Positions 5,684-13,773 of a DNA stretch of 14,154 nt are shown piece after piece. A program made the translations under genes and the position numbers. Numbering within the stretch: the stretch's first letter is position 1; each line of letters starts with the position of its first letter. The DNA comes from Chryseobacterium sp. (lineage in GTDB: Bacteria > Bacteroidota > Bacteroidia > Flavobacteriales > Weeksellaceae). The notes below the pieces were generated by a model. That model had not been told where the DNA came from and did no database searches. It worked only from the letters and a program-made list of their open reading frames with translations. Location of the stretch: positions 1 through 14,154 of the forward strand of contig RDDY01000015.1 in assembly GCA_003852805.1 (NCBI GenBank), given 5' to 3'.

Positions 5684-7051
5684 TTATTTCAGTCGCGCTT
5701 CTGCAGACTTCATTTCGTTTACCTTGTCGGTCTTGCCCAATGTTTGGTAAACGCTGCGCAACGTAGAGATCAGTTCTCTGTCGTCCGGTTGCAGTTTATA
5801 CCATCTTTCCAAATACGGAAGTCCTTTTGTGAAGCGGGCTTTCCTGTCGGCCAATATTTTATTGGCTTCATCCATCTTGCCTGCTTTCCTGGCTTTGTCG
5901 TACTCCGCAATTACAGCGCCGTCGTCGCCCATATAGACGTTGAAGAACATGGCCTGCAGTGCCTGAACGTTGTTCGGATCAATTTCGAGCGCACGGTTAA
6001 AAGAAGCTTCGGCTTCATTCAGTGTTTTAGGATTTCTGCTTTGCAGCACACCCAAGTTGTACCAGCTGAGTGCATCTTGCGGATTCTTCGCAACCGCTTG
6101 TTTCAGGCTTTCCATGAACTTATCGTCGTTGCCCGATTTGAAGTAAGCCAAGCCTTTCAATTCGGTCAATTTTGCATTTCCCGGAAACTTGGCTAAACCT
6201 TTATCGATCAGCGCAATCGCATCGTCGTATTTGCCCGCGTCTACCATCAATGCGGCATTGGTTTCGTAAAGCTCTTTCTCTACACTCGGTGCCGTTTCGG
6301 ATTTAAAGTCGGTGTAATCCTTGGACGTTTTTTTCATCAACTCCCAAGACGCGCGGTCAAAGCTTTGCACCTGGCCCGACTTATCGGTTGCCGTATACGT
6401 GGTGCGTACGCCGGTGTAGCCGCTGTTGATCAAAGCATTGTAAGCGGCAATGGCTGCTTCTTTATCTTCGGCCAAAGCGTAGCTGATGGCGCTGTAATAT
6501 TCGTAAAGCTGATCGGGCTGGCCTGCGGCTTTCAACAGATTGTTCAGTTCTGCAAACTTGGCTGCTGCCGTAGCATAATTCTTGGCCTCGTACGCCGCCA
6601 TAGCGTCTGCGCTGGCTTTTTGCACCATCGGATTGAGAGCGGCTGAAAGCTTGGCCACGGTTGTAGGCTGGTAGGTTTCCTCCTTCAGATTGGCAACGCC
6701 CGATTGATCGGCGGCTGCTTTTCCTACATAATATACTTTGGTCTTACCGTTTTTGCCTGTATAGATTTTGGATTTTCCCAGATCATTGATCTTGGCCAAA
6801 TACTCCGACCCTTCCACAGCTTTACCGCTTTTCAGCAATGCCATACCCTTTGCGTAGTAATATTGCTCTTGTACGGCAGGTTCCAATTGATACAGTTGAC
6901 CGTTCAGCAAACGGTCTGCCGCAGCAATCTGACGGTTGGCCTCGGCTACGTTGCCTGCCTCGGCCGCTTTATACGCTTCTTGTACTTCTTTCTTTTGTGC
7001 AAACGACAGCGTTGCTACCGCCATTGCTGCACTCAACATTATCTTTTTCAT
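5684..7051 (-). CDS. Secreted tetratricopeptide-repeat protein
   Basis: A 455-residue protein of unknown specific function. The N-terminus is a clear Sec signal peptide (MKKIMLSAAMAVATLSFAQ), with likely cleavage near residues 18-19, so it acts in the periplasm or at the envelope. The rest is alpha-helical and Ala/Lys-rich. Well-formed TPR units occur around residues 290-400, for example DALSWYNLGVL at about 326 and EASFNRALEIDPNNVQAL, with weaker helical repeats from about 20 to 240. TPR proteins are protein-binding scaffolds and no catalytic motif is seen. The ATG lies 16 bases after the gyrA stop with no terminator between, so it is probably read from the gyrA promoter. It ends at the bidirectional terminator. 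The pairing with gyrA does not by itself reveal a function. Confidence 0.88.
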   Translation of the reverse strand: MKKIMLSAAMAVATLSFAQKKEVQEAYKAAEAGNVAEANRQIAAADRLLNGQLYQLEPAVQEQYYYAKGMALLKSGKAVEGSEYLAKINDLGKSKIYTGKNGKTKVYYVGKAAADQSGVANLKEETYQPTTVAKLSAALNPMVQKASADAMAAYEAKNYATAAAKFAELNNLLKAAGQPDQLYEYYSAISYALAEDKEAAIAAYNALINSGYTGVRTTYTATDKSGQVQSFDRASWELMKKTSKDYTDFKSETAPSVEKELYETNAALMVDAGKYDDAIALIDKGLAKFPGNAKLTELKGLAYFKSGNDDKFMESLKQAVAKNPQDALSWYNLGVLQSRNPKTLNEAEASFNRALEIDPNNVQALQAMFFNVYMGDDGAVIAEYDKARKAGKMDEANKILADRKARFTKGLPYLERWYKLQPDDRELISTLRSVYQTLGKTDKVNEMKSAEARLK

Positions 7052-7067
7052 AGTTAATAATTAATGA

Positions 7068-9728
7068 TTAAGAGTTTTCGTTTTCATCGTCATTGCGGTG
7101 TTCGTCTTCCTCGATTTGACGTTTGACATCTTCGTCACCGCTGTTGATCACGTTGTCGCCCGTCTGAGGAATCGCGGCAAAGTCAGGATGTTCTGAGTCT
7201 GCTTTGATCGACATGATTTTTTCGGTGTCCATGTGAGCCGCATTTTCATCTGCGTTTTCGGCTTCATCGTCCACATCTTTGTCTACCTCCACTTTGGCAA
7301 CCGCCGCAATTTCGTCGTTGCCTTTCAGATTGATGAGCTTCACGCCTTGCGTGTTACGGCCCATAGTGCGCATCTCTTCCACAGACATGCGTATAGCCAC
7401 GCCCGATTTATTGATAATCATCAAGTCGTTGTCGTTGTTGACGTTCTGAATAGCGATCAGTTGACCTGTCTTATCGGTAATGTTCAGGGTGATGACACCT
7501 TTCCCGCCACGGTTGGTTATTCTGTAATCCTCGACGGCGGTTCTCTTTCCGTAGCCTTTCTCGGACACCACCAAAATGGTATCGTTTTCCACATCGTTGG
7601 AGACCACCATGCCAATGGCTTCGTCGCCGTCTTCCAGTGTAATTCCTCGTACACCGATGGAATTTCTGCCCACCGCGCGCGCTTTCTCTTCCGGAAAGCG
7701 AATGCATTTTCCGTTCTTGGTTGCAATCAATATATCCGATGCACCGTCGGTCAGACGAGCTTCCAACAGTTGGTCGTCTTCGCGGATTTCGATGGCGTTG
7801 ATACCGTTGGTGCGCGGACGGGAGTAAGCCTCCAACGATGTCTTCTTGATTGTTCCGTTCTTCGTTACCATTACCACATACATTTGGCGCACATACTCTG
7901 CATCTTTCAGATCGTTGGTACGGATGTAGGCTTTGATTTTGTCGCCCGGCTCAATATTGATGAGGTTTTGAATGGCCCTACCTTTAGACGTCTTGGATCC
8001 TTCCGGAATCTCGAAAACACGAAGCCAGAAACATCTTCCTTTCTCTGTAAAGAAAAGCATGTACTGGTGATTGGTGGCTGCCACAATATATTCCAAGAAA
8101 TCGGCGTCGCGTGTGGTAGCGCCTCGGTTCCCAACGCCACCTCGGCTCTGAACTTTATACTCGGAAAGCGAGGTACGCTTGATATAACCCGCGTGGGAAA
8201 TAGTCAGGACAACTTTTTCGTTCGGGATGATATCTTCGATGCTCATCTCACCGCCGGAATAATCGATCTCGGTTCTGCGGTCATCTCCGTAGCGCTCCTT
8301 TATCTCGTCCAGTTCTTGCTTGATGATTTCAAACCTGCGTTCTTCTCGCGCAAGAATATCTTCCAGATTTTCAATCTCGCGCATCATGGCCGCGTATTCA
8401 TCACGGATCTTGTCGAGCTCCATTCCGGTCAGTCTCGCTAACCTGAGGTCGAGAATGGCCTGTGCCTGAATTTCGGATAGTTCGAACTCGGTTATCAACC
8501 CTTCCTTCGCCGCCGCCGGACTTGCGCTGGTACGGATGATGGCAATTGCTCTATCCAGAGTGTCTTGCGATGCAATAACCCGCATATAGCCTTCCAAAAT
8601 ATGAGCGCGCTCACGAGCTTTACGTAACTCATACTCCGTACGGCGCACCACCACATCATGACGGTGATCTACGAAATGCTTGATAATCTCCTTCAGGTTC
8701 AGCTGTACCGGCCTGCCGGCCACCAGCGCAATATTGTTTACGCTGAAAGAGGTTTGCAGTGACGTATATTTATAGAGGAGATTGAGAACAACATTCGGGA
8801 TCGCATCGGTTTTCAGTTCGTACACTATGCGCATTCCCGTTCTGTCGGACTCATCGCGAATTTCATGGATACCGGGGATTTTGTCTTCCTTTACCAATTC
8901 GGCTGTGCGCGCAATCATCTCTGCTTTGTTCACTAAATACGGAACCTCGGTAACAATGATGGCGTCACGGTTGCCGATTTGCTCAAAGTTCACCTTTGCT
9001 CTTAGCACAATTCTGCCGCGTCCTGTGTGGAACGCATCTCGAACGCCGTCGTAACCATAAATGATACCGCCCGTAGGGAAATCCGGTGCGATGATCTGCG
9101 TCATCAATTCGTCGATTGTGATATCTCTGTTGTCGATATACGCCTTGATGGCATCCACCGATTCCGATAAGTTGTGGGGCGCCATATTGGTTGCCATACC
9201 CACCGCAATGCCCGACGCACCGTTTACCAACAAGGCCGGAATGCGCGTAGGCAGCACGGTAGGTTCTTGCAACGAGTCGTCAAAGTTGAACTGAAAATCT
9301 ACCGTTTCTTTATCGAGGTCGGAGAGCATCTCTTCCGAGATTTTTTTCAGACGAGCCTCGGTATAACGCATGGCCGCCGGCGGGTCACCGTCCATTGAAC
9401 CGAAGTTACCCTGCCCGTCTACCTGCGGATATCGCAAAGACCACGGTTGCGCCATACGCACCATGGTATCGTAAACGGAGCTGTCACCGTGCGGGTGGTA
9501 TTTACCAAGCACATCTCCCACGATACGCGCAGATTTCAAATATTTTCTGTTTGAGAAAACACCCAAGCCGTACATCCCGTATAAAACGCGGCGGTGTACC
9601 GGCTTTAGTCCGTCTCGCACATCCGGCAACGCCCGGGAGACGATCACCGACATGGAATAGTCGATGTAAGAGGATTTCATTTCATCAACAATGTTGATGG
9701 GTATTAACTTTTCTCCTTCTGTATTCAT
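7068..9728 (-). CDS. gyrA: DNA gyrase subunit A
   Basis: This is the breakage-reunion subunit of DNA gyrase, which with GyrB introduces negative supercoils. The 886-residue product has the winged-helix core with [16 protein letters not shown], the quinolone-resistance region [10 protein letters not shown] with S83 and D87 both in the susceptible state, and catalytic Y122 in AAMRYTE. The following DGQGNFGS and the coiled-coil region are normal. The C-terminal wrapping domain carries a GyrA-box, QSRGGVG, at residues 527-533, which distinguishes it from ParC. The final 75 or so residues form an Asp/Glu-rich tail, typical of GyrA from many bacteria and variable in length. The start at ATG 9728 follows an A-rich leader. 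It is the first gene of a unit with the TPR gene. A 16-base imperfect palindrome lies in its leader. Confidence 0.98.
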   Translation of the reverse strand: MNTEGEKLIPINIVDEMKSSYIDYSMSVIVSRALPDVRDGLKPVHRRVLYGMYGLGVFSNRKYLKSARIVGDVLGKYHPHGDSSVYDTMVRMAQPWSLRYPQVDGQGNFGSMDGDPPAAMRYTEARLKKISEEMLSDLDKETVDFQFNFDDSLQEPTVLPTRIPALLVNGASGIAVGMATNMAPHNLSESVDAIKAYIDNRDITIDELMTQIIAPDFPTGGIIYGYDGVRDAFHTGRGRIVLRAKVNFEQIGNRDAIIVTEVPYLVNKAEMIARTAELVKEDKIPGIHEIRDESDRTGMRIVYELKTDAIPNVVLNLLYKYTSLQTSFSVNNIALVAGRPVQLNLKEIIKHFVDHRHDVVVRRTEYELRKARERAHILEGYMRVIASQDTLDRAIAIIRTSASPAAAKEGLITEFELSEIQAQAILDLRLARLTGMELDKIRDEYAAMMREIENLEDILAREERRFEIIKQELDEIKERYGDDRRTEIDYSGGEMSIEDIIPNEKVVLTISHAGYIKRTSLSEYKVQSRGGVGNRGATTRDADFLEYIVAATNHQYMLFFTEKGRCFWLRVFEIPEGSKTSKGRAIQNLINIEPGDKIKAYIRTNDLKDAEYVRQMYVVMVTKNGTIKKTSLEAYSRPRTNGINAIEIREDDQLLEARLTDGASDILIATKNGKCIRFPEEKARAVGRNSIGVRGITLEDGDEAIGMVVSNDVENDTILVVSEKGYGKRTAVEDYRITNRGGKGVITLNITDKTGQLIAIQNVNNDNDLMIINKSGVAIRMSVEEMRTMGRNTQGVKLINLKGNDEIAAVAKVEVDKDVDDEAENADENAAHMDTEKIMSIKADSEHPDFAAIPQTGDNVINSGDEDVKRQIEEDEHRNDDENENS

Positions 9729-9752
9729 TTTATTTTTGTGTAAATGCCTCCT

Positions 9753-9768
9753 GAGAACAGCTGTTTTC
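9753..9768. promoter_or_regulatory. Imperfect palindrome in the gyrA leader, possible operator
   Basis: GAGAACAGCTGTTTTC is an inverted repeat of two 8-base arms with one mismatch, 25-40 bases upstream of the gyrA start. A near-match -7 box (minus strand TAATGTTG, 9780-9773) lies just upstream of it. An AGGAGG (minus strand, 9752-9747) lies 18 bases before the ATG, too far for a normal ribosome-binding site. Function is unproven. Confidence 0.3.
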
Positions 9769-9894
9769 TAAACAACATTATCGGCTCTGTGGCACAAAAT
9801 TTTAATAACGTGCTAATTTACGGTTTTTTTGCCTAAAATTGCGCATCGGCAGCAATATTTACGCTTGATTCAACCCACAAAAACAATAATAGCA

Positions 9895-10212
9895 ATGAGC
9901 ATACTGAGCATCACCTTTCATGTAGAAAACCAAACGCGCCCGCGCTGGGATTCGTTCTTGGAAGCAGAGCTTCCGCAACTGATCGATCGGCTGCCGAATG
10001 TCGAACGTTTCATCTTCTCGGCGGTCGACAGCGAAATGCTGAACGAAGGCAGCAATTTTAATTTATTGTTGATTTTTGACGACGAGAGGGCGCGCCAAGA
10101 TTTTCGCGAAGATGCTCTGGATGATCTTGTGTCCGAGGTCGAGAAACGATTCGGTCAAACGGAAGTGATGACTTTTGTGACGCAACTGAATCGACTGCTC
10201 CACCGTTTTTAG
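9895..10212 (+). CDS. DUF4286 family protein
   Basis: A 105-residue cytosolic protein resembling the DUF4286 family found mainly in Bacteroidota; no biochemical function is known to me. It begins SILSITFHVENQTRPRWDSFL, has a central FSAVDSEMLNEGSNFNLLLIF, and ends in a charged helix. The alternating strand-helix pattern suggests a small ferredoxin-like (dimeric alpha/beta barrel) fold, which is an inference. I take ATG 9895. An in-frame ATG at 9829 would add 22 residues unlike the family. The 166 bases between gyrA and this gene hold a weak -7-like TAAAATTG (9834-9841) and the gyrA leader palindrome. Its TAG stop overlaps the stop codon of the convergent acyl-CoA reductase gene, with no terminator between them. 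Confidence 0.78.
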   Translation: MSILSITFHVENQTRPRWDSFLEAELPQLIDRLPNVERFIFSAVDSEMLNEGSNFNLLLIFDDERARQDFREDALDDLVSEVEKRFGQTEVMTFVTQLNRLLHRF

Positions 10213-11246
10213 ATCACTTCCAAAAACGCCATGGTGTCCACATTGTCTGCGTAGGTGTCCAGCGCCGGACATTGACTCTCGCCGAACGGCACCGCGTCGG
10301 GAAACACCTCCTCGCCTGCCACCACGCATTGTATTTGATCCGAATGCTCGGCAATGAAAGTATTGACTTCTTCCATACTATCGTATCGGCTGAAGTTGAT
10401 GACCGCCAGCGGACCGAACAGATCGTTACTTTCGCGTAACAGGACAAAATTATTGTCCCAAAAAAGATCTTGGTTTAAGAGAAAAACCGCACGATTGTAG
10501 TCGTAATTGTTCGCGTATTTATGATGGTTTATCACATCCGAATACGACGTGAAATTCATGAACAAGCGATCGAGTTTGAAATTCTTGGGAATAAAAAGTC
10601 GGGTTACATTCCGGCAACCGAGACCAAAATATCGGAAAATATCGGTCGCCAAACGTTGCAACTGCTCATCCGTTTCCTTTCCTGTCAACACCGCGACAGA
10701 GGTACGGTTTTTACGTATGATGCTCGGTTTCTCGCGGAAATAGTATTCCAAATAACGCGCTGTGTTGTTACTTCCTGTGGCGATAACCGCATCGAAATTT
10801 TGCAATCTGTCCACCAAGGTATACTCCAACGGTCGGCCCAGTTCTTCTTCCCACAGCTTCAACAAGAACGGCAGAATCACTTTATCTTTAGACGATAATT
10901 TGATCTGCGCCCGGTTACCGCTCAACAAAACAGCAATAACGTCATGTAAGCCCACGAGCGGCAGATTGCCGGCCAAGATAAGCCCCACTGTTTTCGGCGT
11001 CTTAGCGAATCGATAATTTTGCAGCCAATTATCTAATTTTTCCGCAGTCAGATTCTCCGCCCACGTCTTCAGTGCATTACGCGTATTTCCCGGTGTAAAC
11101 CACGGATTCTCAAGTTCTGCCCGGTGCAGAACAGCAGCGAACTGTTGCTGCTTTTCGGACATATGGTCAGAATCGGCGGCGAGGAACTCCTTCAAAAAAA
11201 GTCCCACCTTTACCAGTGCGTCGGATTTGGTTTGCTCGTTCAGCAT
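10209..11246 (-). CDS. LuxC-like acyl-CoA reductase
   Basis: A 345-residue member of the LuxC acyl-CoA reductase family (aldehyde dehydrogenase superfamily), which reduces a fatty acyl-thioester to an aldehyde with NAD(P)H. The pyridine-nucleotide-binding half shows VGLILAGNLPLVGLHDVIAV (residues 87-106) and the loop IATGSNNTARYLEYYF. The putative catalytic cysteine is C211 in GLGCRNV. Residues after 250 (NNYDYNRAVFLLNQ, CVVAG) fit the family. The acyl substrate is unknown; no luxD or luxE partner is present, so bioluminescence is not implied. The start is ATG 11246. An upstream in-frame start would add 38 residues crossing the promoter region. The gene is divergent from the ferredoxin gene, and the two -7 boxes sit two bases apart. 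Its stop codon overlaps that of the DUF4286 gene. Confidence 0.88.
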   Translation of the reverse strand: MLNEQTKSDALVKVGLFLKEFLAADSDHMSEKQQQFAAVLHRAELENPWFTPGNTRNALKTWAENLTAEKLDNWLQNYRFAKTPKTVGLILAGNLPLVGLHDVIAVLLSGNRAQIKLSSKDKVILPFLLKLWEEELGRPLEYTLVDRLQNFDAVIATGSNNTARYLEYYFREKPSIIRKNRTSVAVLTGKETDEQLQRLATDIFRYFGLGCRNVTRLFIPKNFKLDRLFMNFTSYSDVINHHKYANNYDYNRAVFLLNQDLFWDNNFVLLRESNDLFGPLAVINFSRYDSMEEVNTFIAEHSDQIQCVVAGEEVFPDAVPFGESQCPALDTYADNVDTMAFLEVI

Positions 11247-11262
11247 TAAGCAGAAATATTTG

Positions 11263-11270
11263 TACCTTTG
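11263..11270 (+). promoter_or_regulatory. Bacteroidota -7 promoter box for the ferredoxin gene
   Basis: TACCTTTG is an exact TAnnTTTG. Transcription would begin near 11275, giving a leader of about 20 bases before the ATG at 11296. No TTG is seen at normal -33 spacing. Confidence 0.5.
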
Positions 11271-11272
11271 TG

Positions 11273-11280
11273 CAAATTTA
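11273..11280 (-). promoter_or_regulatory. Bacteroidota -7 promoter box for the acyl-CoA reductase gene
   Basis: The minus strand reads TAAATTTG, an exact TAnnTTTG, with a predicted start near 11268 and a leader of about 20 bases. It is two bases from the oppositely oriented ferredoxin box, so the promoters face across each other. Confidence 0.5.
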
Positions 11281-11295
11281 AAGAAAAATAAGGCA

Positions 11296-11646
11296 ATGGC
11301 TATTAAGATAACGGATGAATGCATCAACTGTGGAGCGTGCGAGCCAGAATGTCCGAACACTGCAATTTATGAAGGAGCCGTAGACTGGAAGGCCAGTGAC
11401 GGAACATCATTGAAAGGAATGGTAACGCTGAAGAGCGGCCTGACCACAGACGCAGACGCACCGCACAATCCCGTGAGTGATGACATCTACTTCATCGTAT
11501 CTGATAAATGTACAGAATGTAAAGGTTTTCATGAGGAGCCGCAATGCGCTGCGGTATGCCCCGTAGATTGTTGCGTACCCGATGAAGACCATGTGGAAAG
11601 TGAGCAAGAGCTTCTGGCAAAGAAGGCTTTTTTACATCAAGAATAA
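11296..11646 (+). CDS. 2[4Fe-4S] ferredoxin, Allochromatium-type
   Basis: A 116-residue cytosolic electron carrier with two four-cysteine cluster motifs. The first is C9-x2-C12-x2-C15-x3-C19-P. The second is C72-x2-C75-x8-C84-x3-C88-P, where the eight-residue spacing in place of two is the hallmark of Allochromatium vinosum-type low-potential ferredoxins. An insert of about 50 residues separates the motifs, longer than in clostridial ferredoxins. Two further cysteines, C92 and C93, follow the second motif. A charged C-terminal helix ends the protein. The ATG at 11296 is chosen because upstream in-frame codons run through the promoter box. A perfect hairpin terminator follows. It is divergent from the acyl-CoA reductase gene and upstream of serC. 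The redox partner is not evident. Confidence 0.93.
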   Translation: MAIKITDECINCGACEPECPNTAIYEGAVDWKASDGTSLKGMVTLKSGLTTDADAPHNPVSDDIYFIVSDKCTECKGFHEEPQCAAVCPVDCCVPDEDHVESEQELLAKKAFLHQE

Positions 11647-11656
11647 AACTCAATGT

Positions 11657-11684
11657 CCGTTCGCGTCTCCGCGAACGGCTTTTC
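11657..11684 (+). terminator. Terminator of the ferredoxin gene
   Basis: A perfect 9-bp GC-rich stem (CCGTTCGCG with CGCGAACGG, 11657-11665 and 11670-11678) closes the loop TCTC and is followed by CTTTTC. It lies 10 bases after the ferredoxin stop and 23 bases before serC, separating the two units. Confidence 0.85.
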
Positions 11685-11707
11685 ATTACCGCCATATTTA
11701 TTGATCT

Positions 11708-12781
11708 ATGATTGAACAGCAAAGAAAACACAACTTCAGTGCAGGCCCCAGCATTTTGCCCCAAGAGGTTTTCCGTCAGGCCGCAGACGCCGTCCTCGAT
11801 TTTAACGGCATGGGATTGTCCCTGTTGGAAATCTCACACCGCAGCAAGGATTTTGTCGCCGTGATGGATGAAGCCCGCGCAATTGTCAAGCGGTTGATGA
11901 ACCTGAACGACGATTACGAGGTCCTCTTCCTACAAGGAGGCGCCAGTTTGCAGTTTGTCATGCTTCCGTTCAATCTGATGAAAAAGGAGGGCGGAAAAGC
12001 CGCTTACTTAGATACGGGCGTATGGGCGGCCGGTGCCATAAAAGAAGCCAAGCGATTTGGTACGGTAGATATTGTGGGATCTTCTAAGGAAGAAAACTAC
12101 AGTTTCATTCCGAAGGGTTATACGGTAGATCCGTCGTACGATTATTTTCACTGTACCAGCAACAACACCATCTACGGTACGCAAATGCACGAGTTCCCGA
12201 AAGTCGATGTCCCTATGGTTTGTGATATGTCATCGGACATCTTCAGTGAAGAGCGCGACTATTCGCGGTTTGACCTGATCTACGCCGGCGCGCAGAAGAA
12301 TATGGGGCCTGCAGGCGCTACTTTGGTGGTTGTAAAAAAAGATATCCTTGGCAAAACAAATCGCGACATTCCGTCTTACCTGGATTATCAACTGCACATC
12401 AAGAAGGAGTCGATGTTCAACACCCCTCCTGTTTTTTCGGTATACACGTCTTTGCTCACGCTTCAGTATCTTGAAAAAAACGGCGGAATTGCAGCAGTTG
12501 AAAAACAGAACAAAGCGAAAGCAAAACTGCTTTACGATGAAATTGATCGGAACCCGAACTTCGAAGGCTTTGCCAAAAAAGAAGACCGTTCACTCATGAA
12601 CGTATCGTTCCTGTTGACCGACGAAAGCAAGAAAGAACGCTTCGACAATGCTTGGAAGGAGGCCGGCATCAGCGGCTTGAACGGCCATCGCACCATCGGC
12701 GGTTACAGAGCCAGCATCTACAATGCAATGCCCATAGAAAGCGTGCAGCTGTTGGTAGACGTTATGAAATCGATCGATTGA
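11708..12781 (+). CDS. serC: Phosphoserine aminotransferase
   Basis: It transaminates 3-phosphohydroxypyruvate with glutamate to phosphoserine, the second step of serine synthesis, and can also act in pyridoxal phosphate synthesis. The 357-residue product is a class V PLP aminotransferase of full length. The N-terminus HNFSAGPSILP and LLEISHRSKDF are diagnostic. GGASLQF (about residues 78-84) binds the cofactor phosphate. K197 in YAGAQKNMGPAG is the PLP Schiff-base lysine. The C-terminal GLNGHRTIGGYRASIYNAMP binds substrate. The start is ATG 11708, preceded by an AT-rich stretch without a Shine-Dalgarno. serA follows 35 bases downstream on the same strand without a terminator, so the two are one unit. 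No exact -7 box is visible upstream. Confidence 0.97.
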   Translation: MIEQQRKHNFSAGPSILPQEVFRQAADAVLDFNGMGLSLLEISHRSKDFVAVMDEARAIVKRLMNLNDDYEVLFLQGGASLQFVMLPFNLMKKEGGKAAYLDTGVWAAGAIKEAKRFGTVDIVGSSKEENYSFIPKGYTVDPSYDYFHCTSNNTIYGTQMHEFPKVDVPMVCDMSSDIFSEERDYSRFDLIYAGAQKNMGPAGATLVVVKKDILGKTNRDIPSYLDYQLHIKKESMFNTPPVFSVYTSLLTLQYLEKNGGIAAVEKQNKAKAKLLYDEIDRNPNFEGFAKKEDRSLMNVSFLLTDESKKERFDNAWKEAGISGLNGHRTIGGYRASIYNAMPIESVQLLVDVMKSID

Positions 12782-12816
12782 TTCGGCAATAAATCTCTTT
12801 TCAAAAAACACAAAGA

Positions 12817-13767
12817 ATGAAAGTATTAGCGAACGACGGCATCTCCGATTCAGGCAAAGAACTGCTTAGAAAAGCAGGTTTTGAGTTGGTGGAACATCAG
12901 GTTGCGCAGGAGCAATTGGTCAACTTCATCAATGAAAACGGCATAGGCGCTTTGTTGGTACGCTCGGCCACTCAGGTTCCCGCAGAACTCATCGACAGTT
13001 GCCCAACCCTGAAGATTATCGGGCGCGGCGGTGTGGGCATGGACAACATTGCGGTGGATCATGCGCGGGCAAAAGGATTGCACGTAATAAACACTCCGGC
13101 CGCCTCAACCCGCTCCGTTGCCGAGATGGTTTTTGCACACTTCTTCGCACTTGCGAGAAATCTGCACGAATCCAACCGACTGATGCCGCTGGAAGGCGAG
13201 ACGAAATTCAACACGCTTAAAAAAAGTTTTTCCAAATCCGTCGAGCTGAAAGGCAAAACCCTAGGCGTTATCGGCATGGGACGCATCGGTATGGAGGTGG
13301 CAAGTATCGGCATTTCCTTGGGAATGAAAGTTCGAATGTTTGCGCGCACCGAGCGTACGGAAAGTATAAGATTATCTTTCTTCGACGGCAGAGAAATTTC
13401 ATTCGACATCACTTCTGAACCCTTGGAAAGCGTTCTGAAAAATGCAGATTTCCTGAGCATCAACACACCCAAAACCGACGGTTATCTGCTGGACGAAGCC
13501 GAGTTTGACCAAATGAAGAACGGCGTGTTTGTGGTGAACACTGCGCGCGGCGGTGTGCTTAACGAGGTGGCACTACTAAACGCTATCGACAATAAAAAAG
13601 TGGCAGGCGCCGCATTGGATGTCTTTGAAAGTGAGCCCAAACCCGAACTCGCATTGCTGATGAATACCGCGCTGTCGCTGAGCCCGCATATAGCCGGCAG
13701 TACCGTTGAAGCGCAAGAACGCGTATGGACCGAGTTGGTGGAGCAAATTCTAACTTTACAATCTTAG
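12817..13767 (+). CDS. serA: D-3-phosphoglycerate dehydrogenase, short form without ACT domain
   Basis: It oxidises 3-phosphoglycerate to 3-phosphohydroxypyruvate with NAD+, the first step of serine synthesis. The 316-residue product is a D-isomer-specific 2-hydroxyacid dehydrogenase. The N-terminal substrate domain has LLVRSATQVP and IIGRGGVGMDNI. The Rossmann fingerprint is VIGMGRIG at about residues 151-158. The catalytic triad is R244 (NTARGG), E273 (FESEP) and H291 (SPHIAGST). It ends directly after the catalytic domain, so it lacks the ACT domain by which E. coli SerA senses serine. Feedback control by serine, if any, must work otherwise. The substrate call rests on the motifs plus the adjacent serC. 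It is followed after six bases by the DUF1015 gene. Confidence 0.95.
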   Translation: MKVLANDGISDSGKELLRKAGFELVEHQVAQEQLVNFINENGIGALLVRSATQVPAELIDSCPTLKIIGRGGVGMDNIAVDHARAKGLHVINTPAASTRSVAEMVFAHFFALARNLHESNRLMPLEGETKFNTLKKSFSKSVELKGKTLGVIGMGRIGMEVASIGISLGMKVRMFARTERTESIRLSFFDGREISFDITSEPLESVLKNADFLSINTPKTDGYLLDEAEFDQMKNGVFVVNTARGGVLNEVALLNAIDNKKVAGAALDVFESEPKPELALLMNTALSLSPHIAGSTVEAQERVWTELVEQILTLQS

Positions 13768-13773
13768 AGATAT

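Noticed and set aside
5654..6196. A 180-codon plus-strand frame antisense to the TPR gene
   Set aside because: It starts inside the bidirectional terminator and shows no domain. The opposite strand has a signal peptide and TPR units.
7233..8441. A 402-codon open frame on the plus strand inside gyrA
   Set aside because: It is antisense to a highly conserved gyrA region, its translation is Phe/Val/Asn/His-rich without recognisable domains, and it has no promoter or start context. It is a codon-bias shadow.
9747..9752. AGGAGG as the gyrA ribosome-binding site
   Set aside because: It is 18 bases from the ATG, too far for normal use, and no alternative in-frame start lies at the right distance. 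The ATG at 9728 fits the family N-terminus.
10209..11246. A bioluminescence (lux) locus
   Set aside because: Only a LuxC-like reductase is present. There is no luciferase, transferase or synthetase gene nearby.
11247..11360. N-terminal extension of the acyl-CoA reductase by 38 residues
   Set aside because: The extension would run through both -7 boxes and into the ferredoxin coding sequence, and its residues do not resemble the family. ATG 11246 is better.
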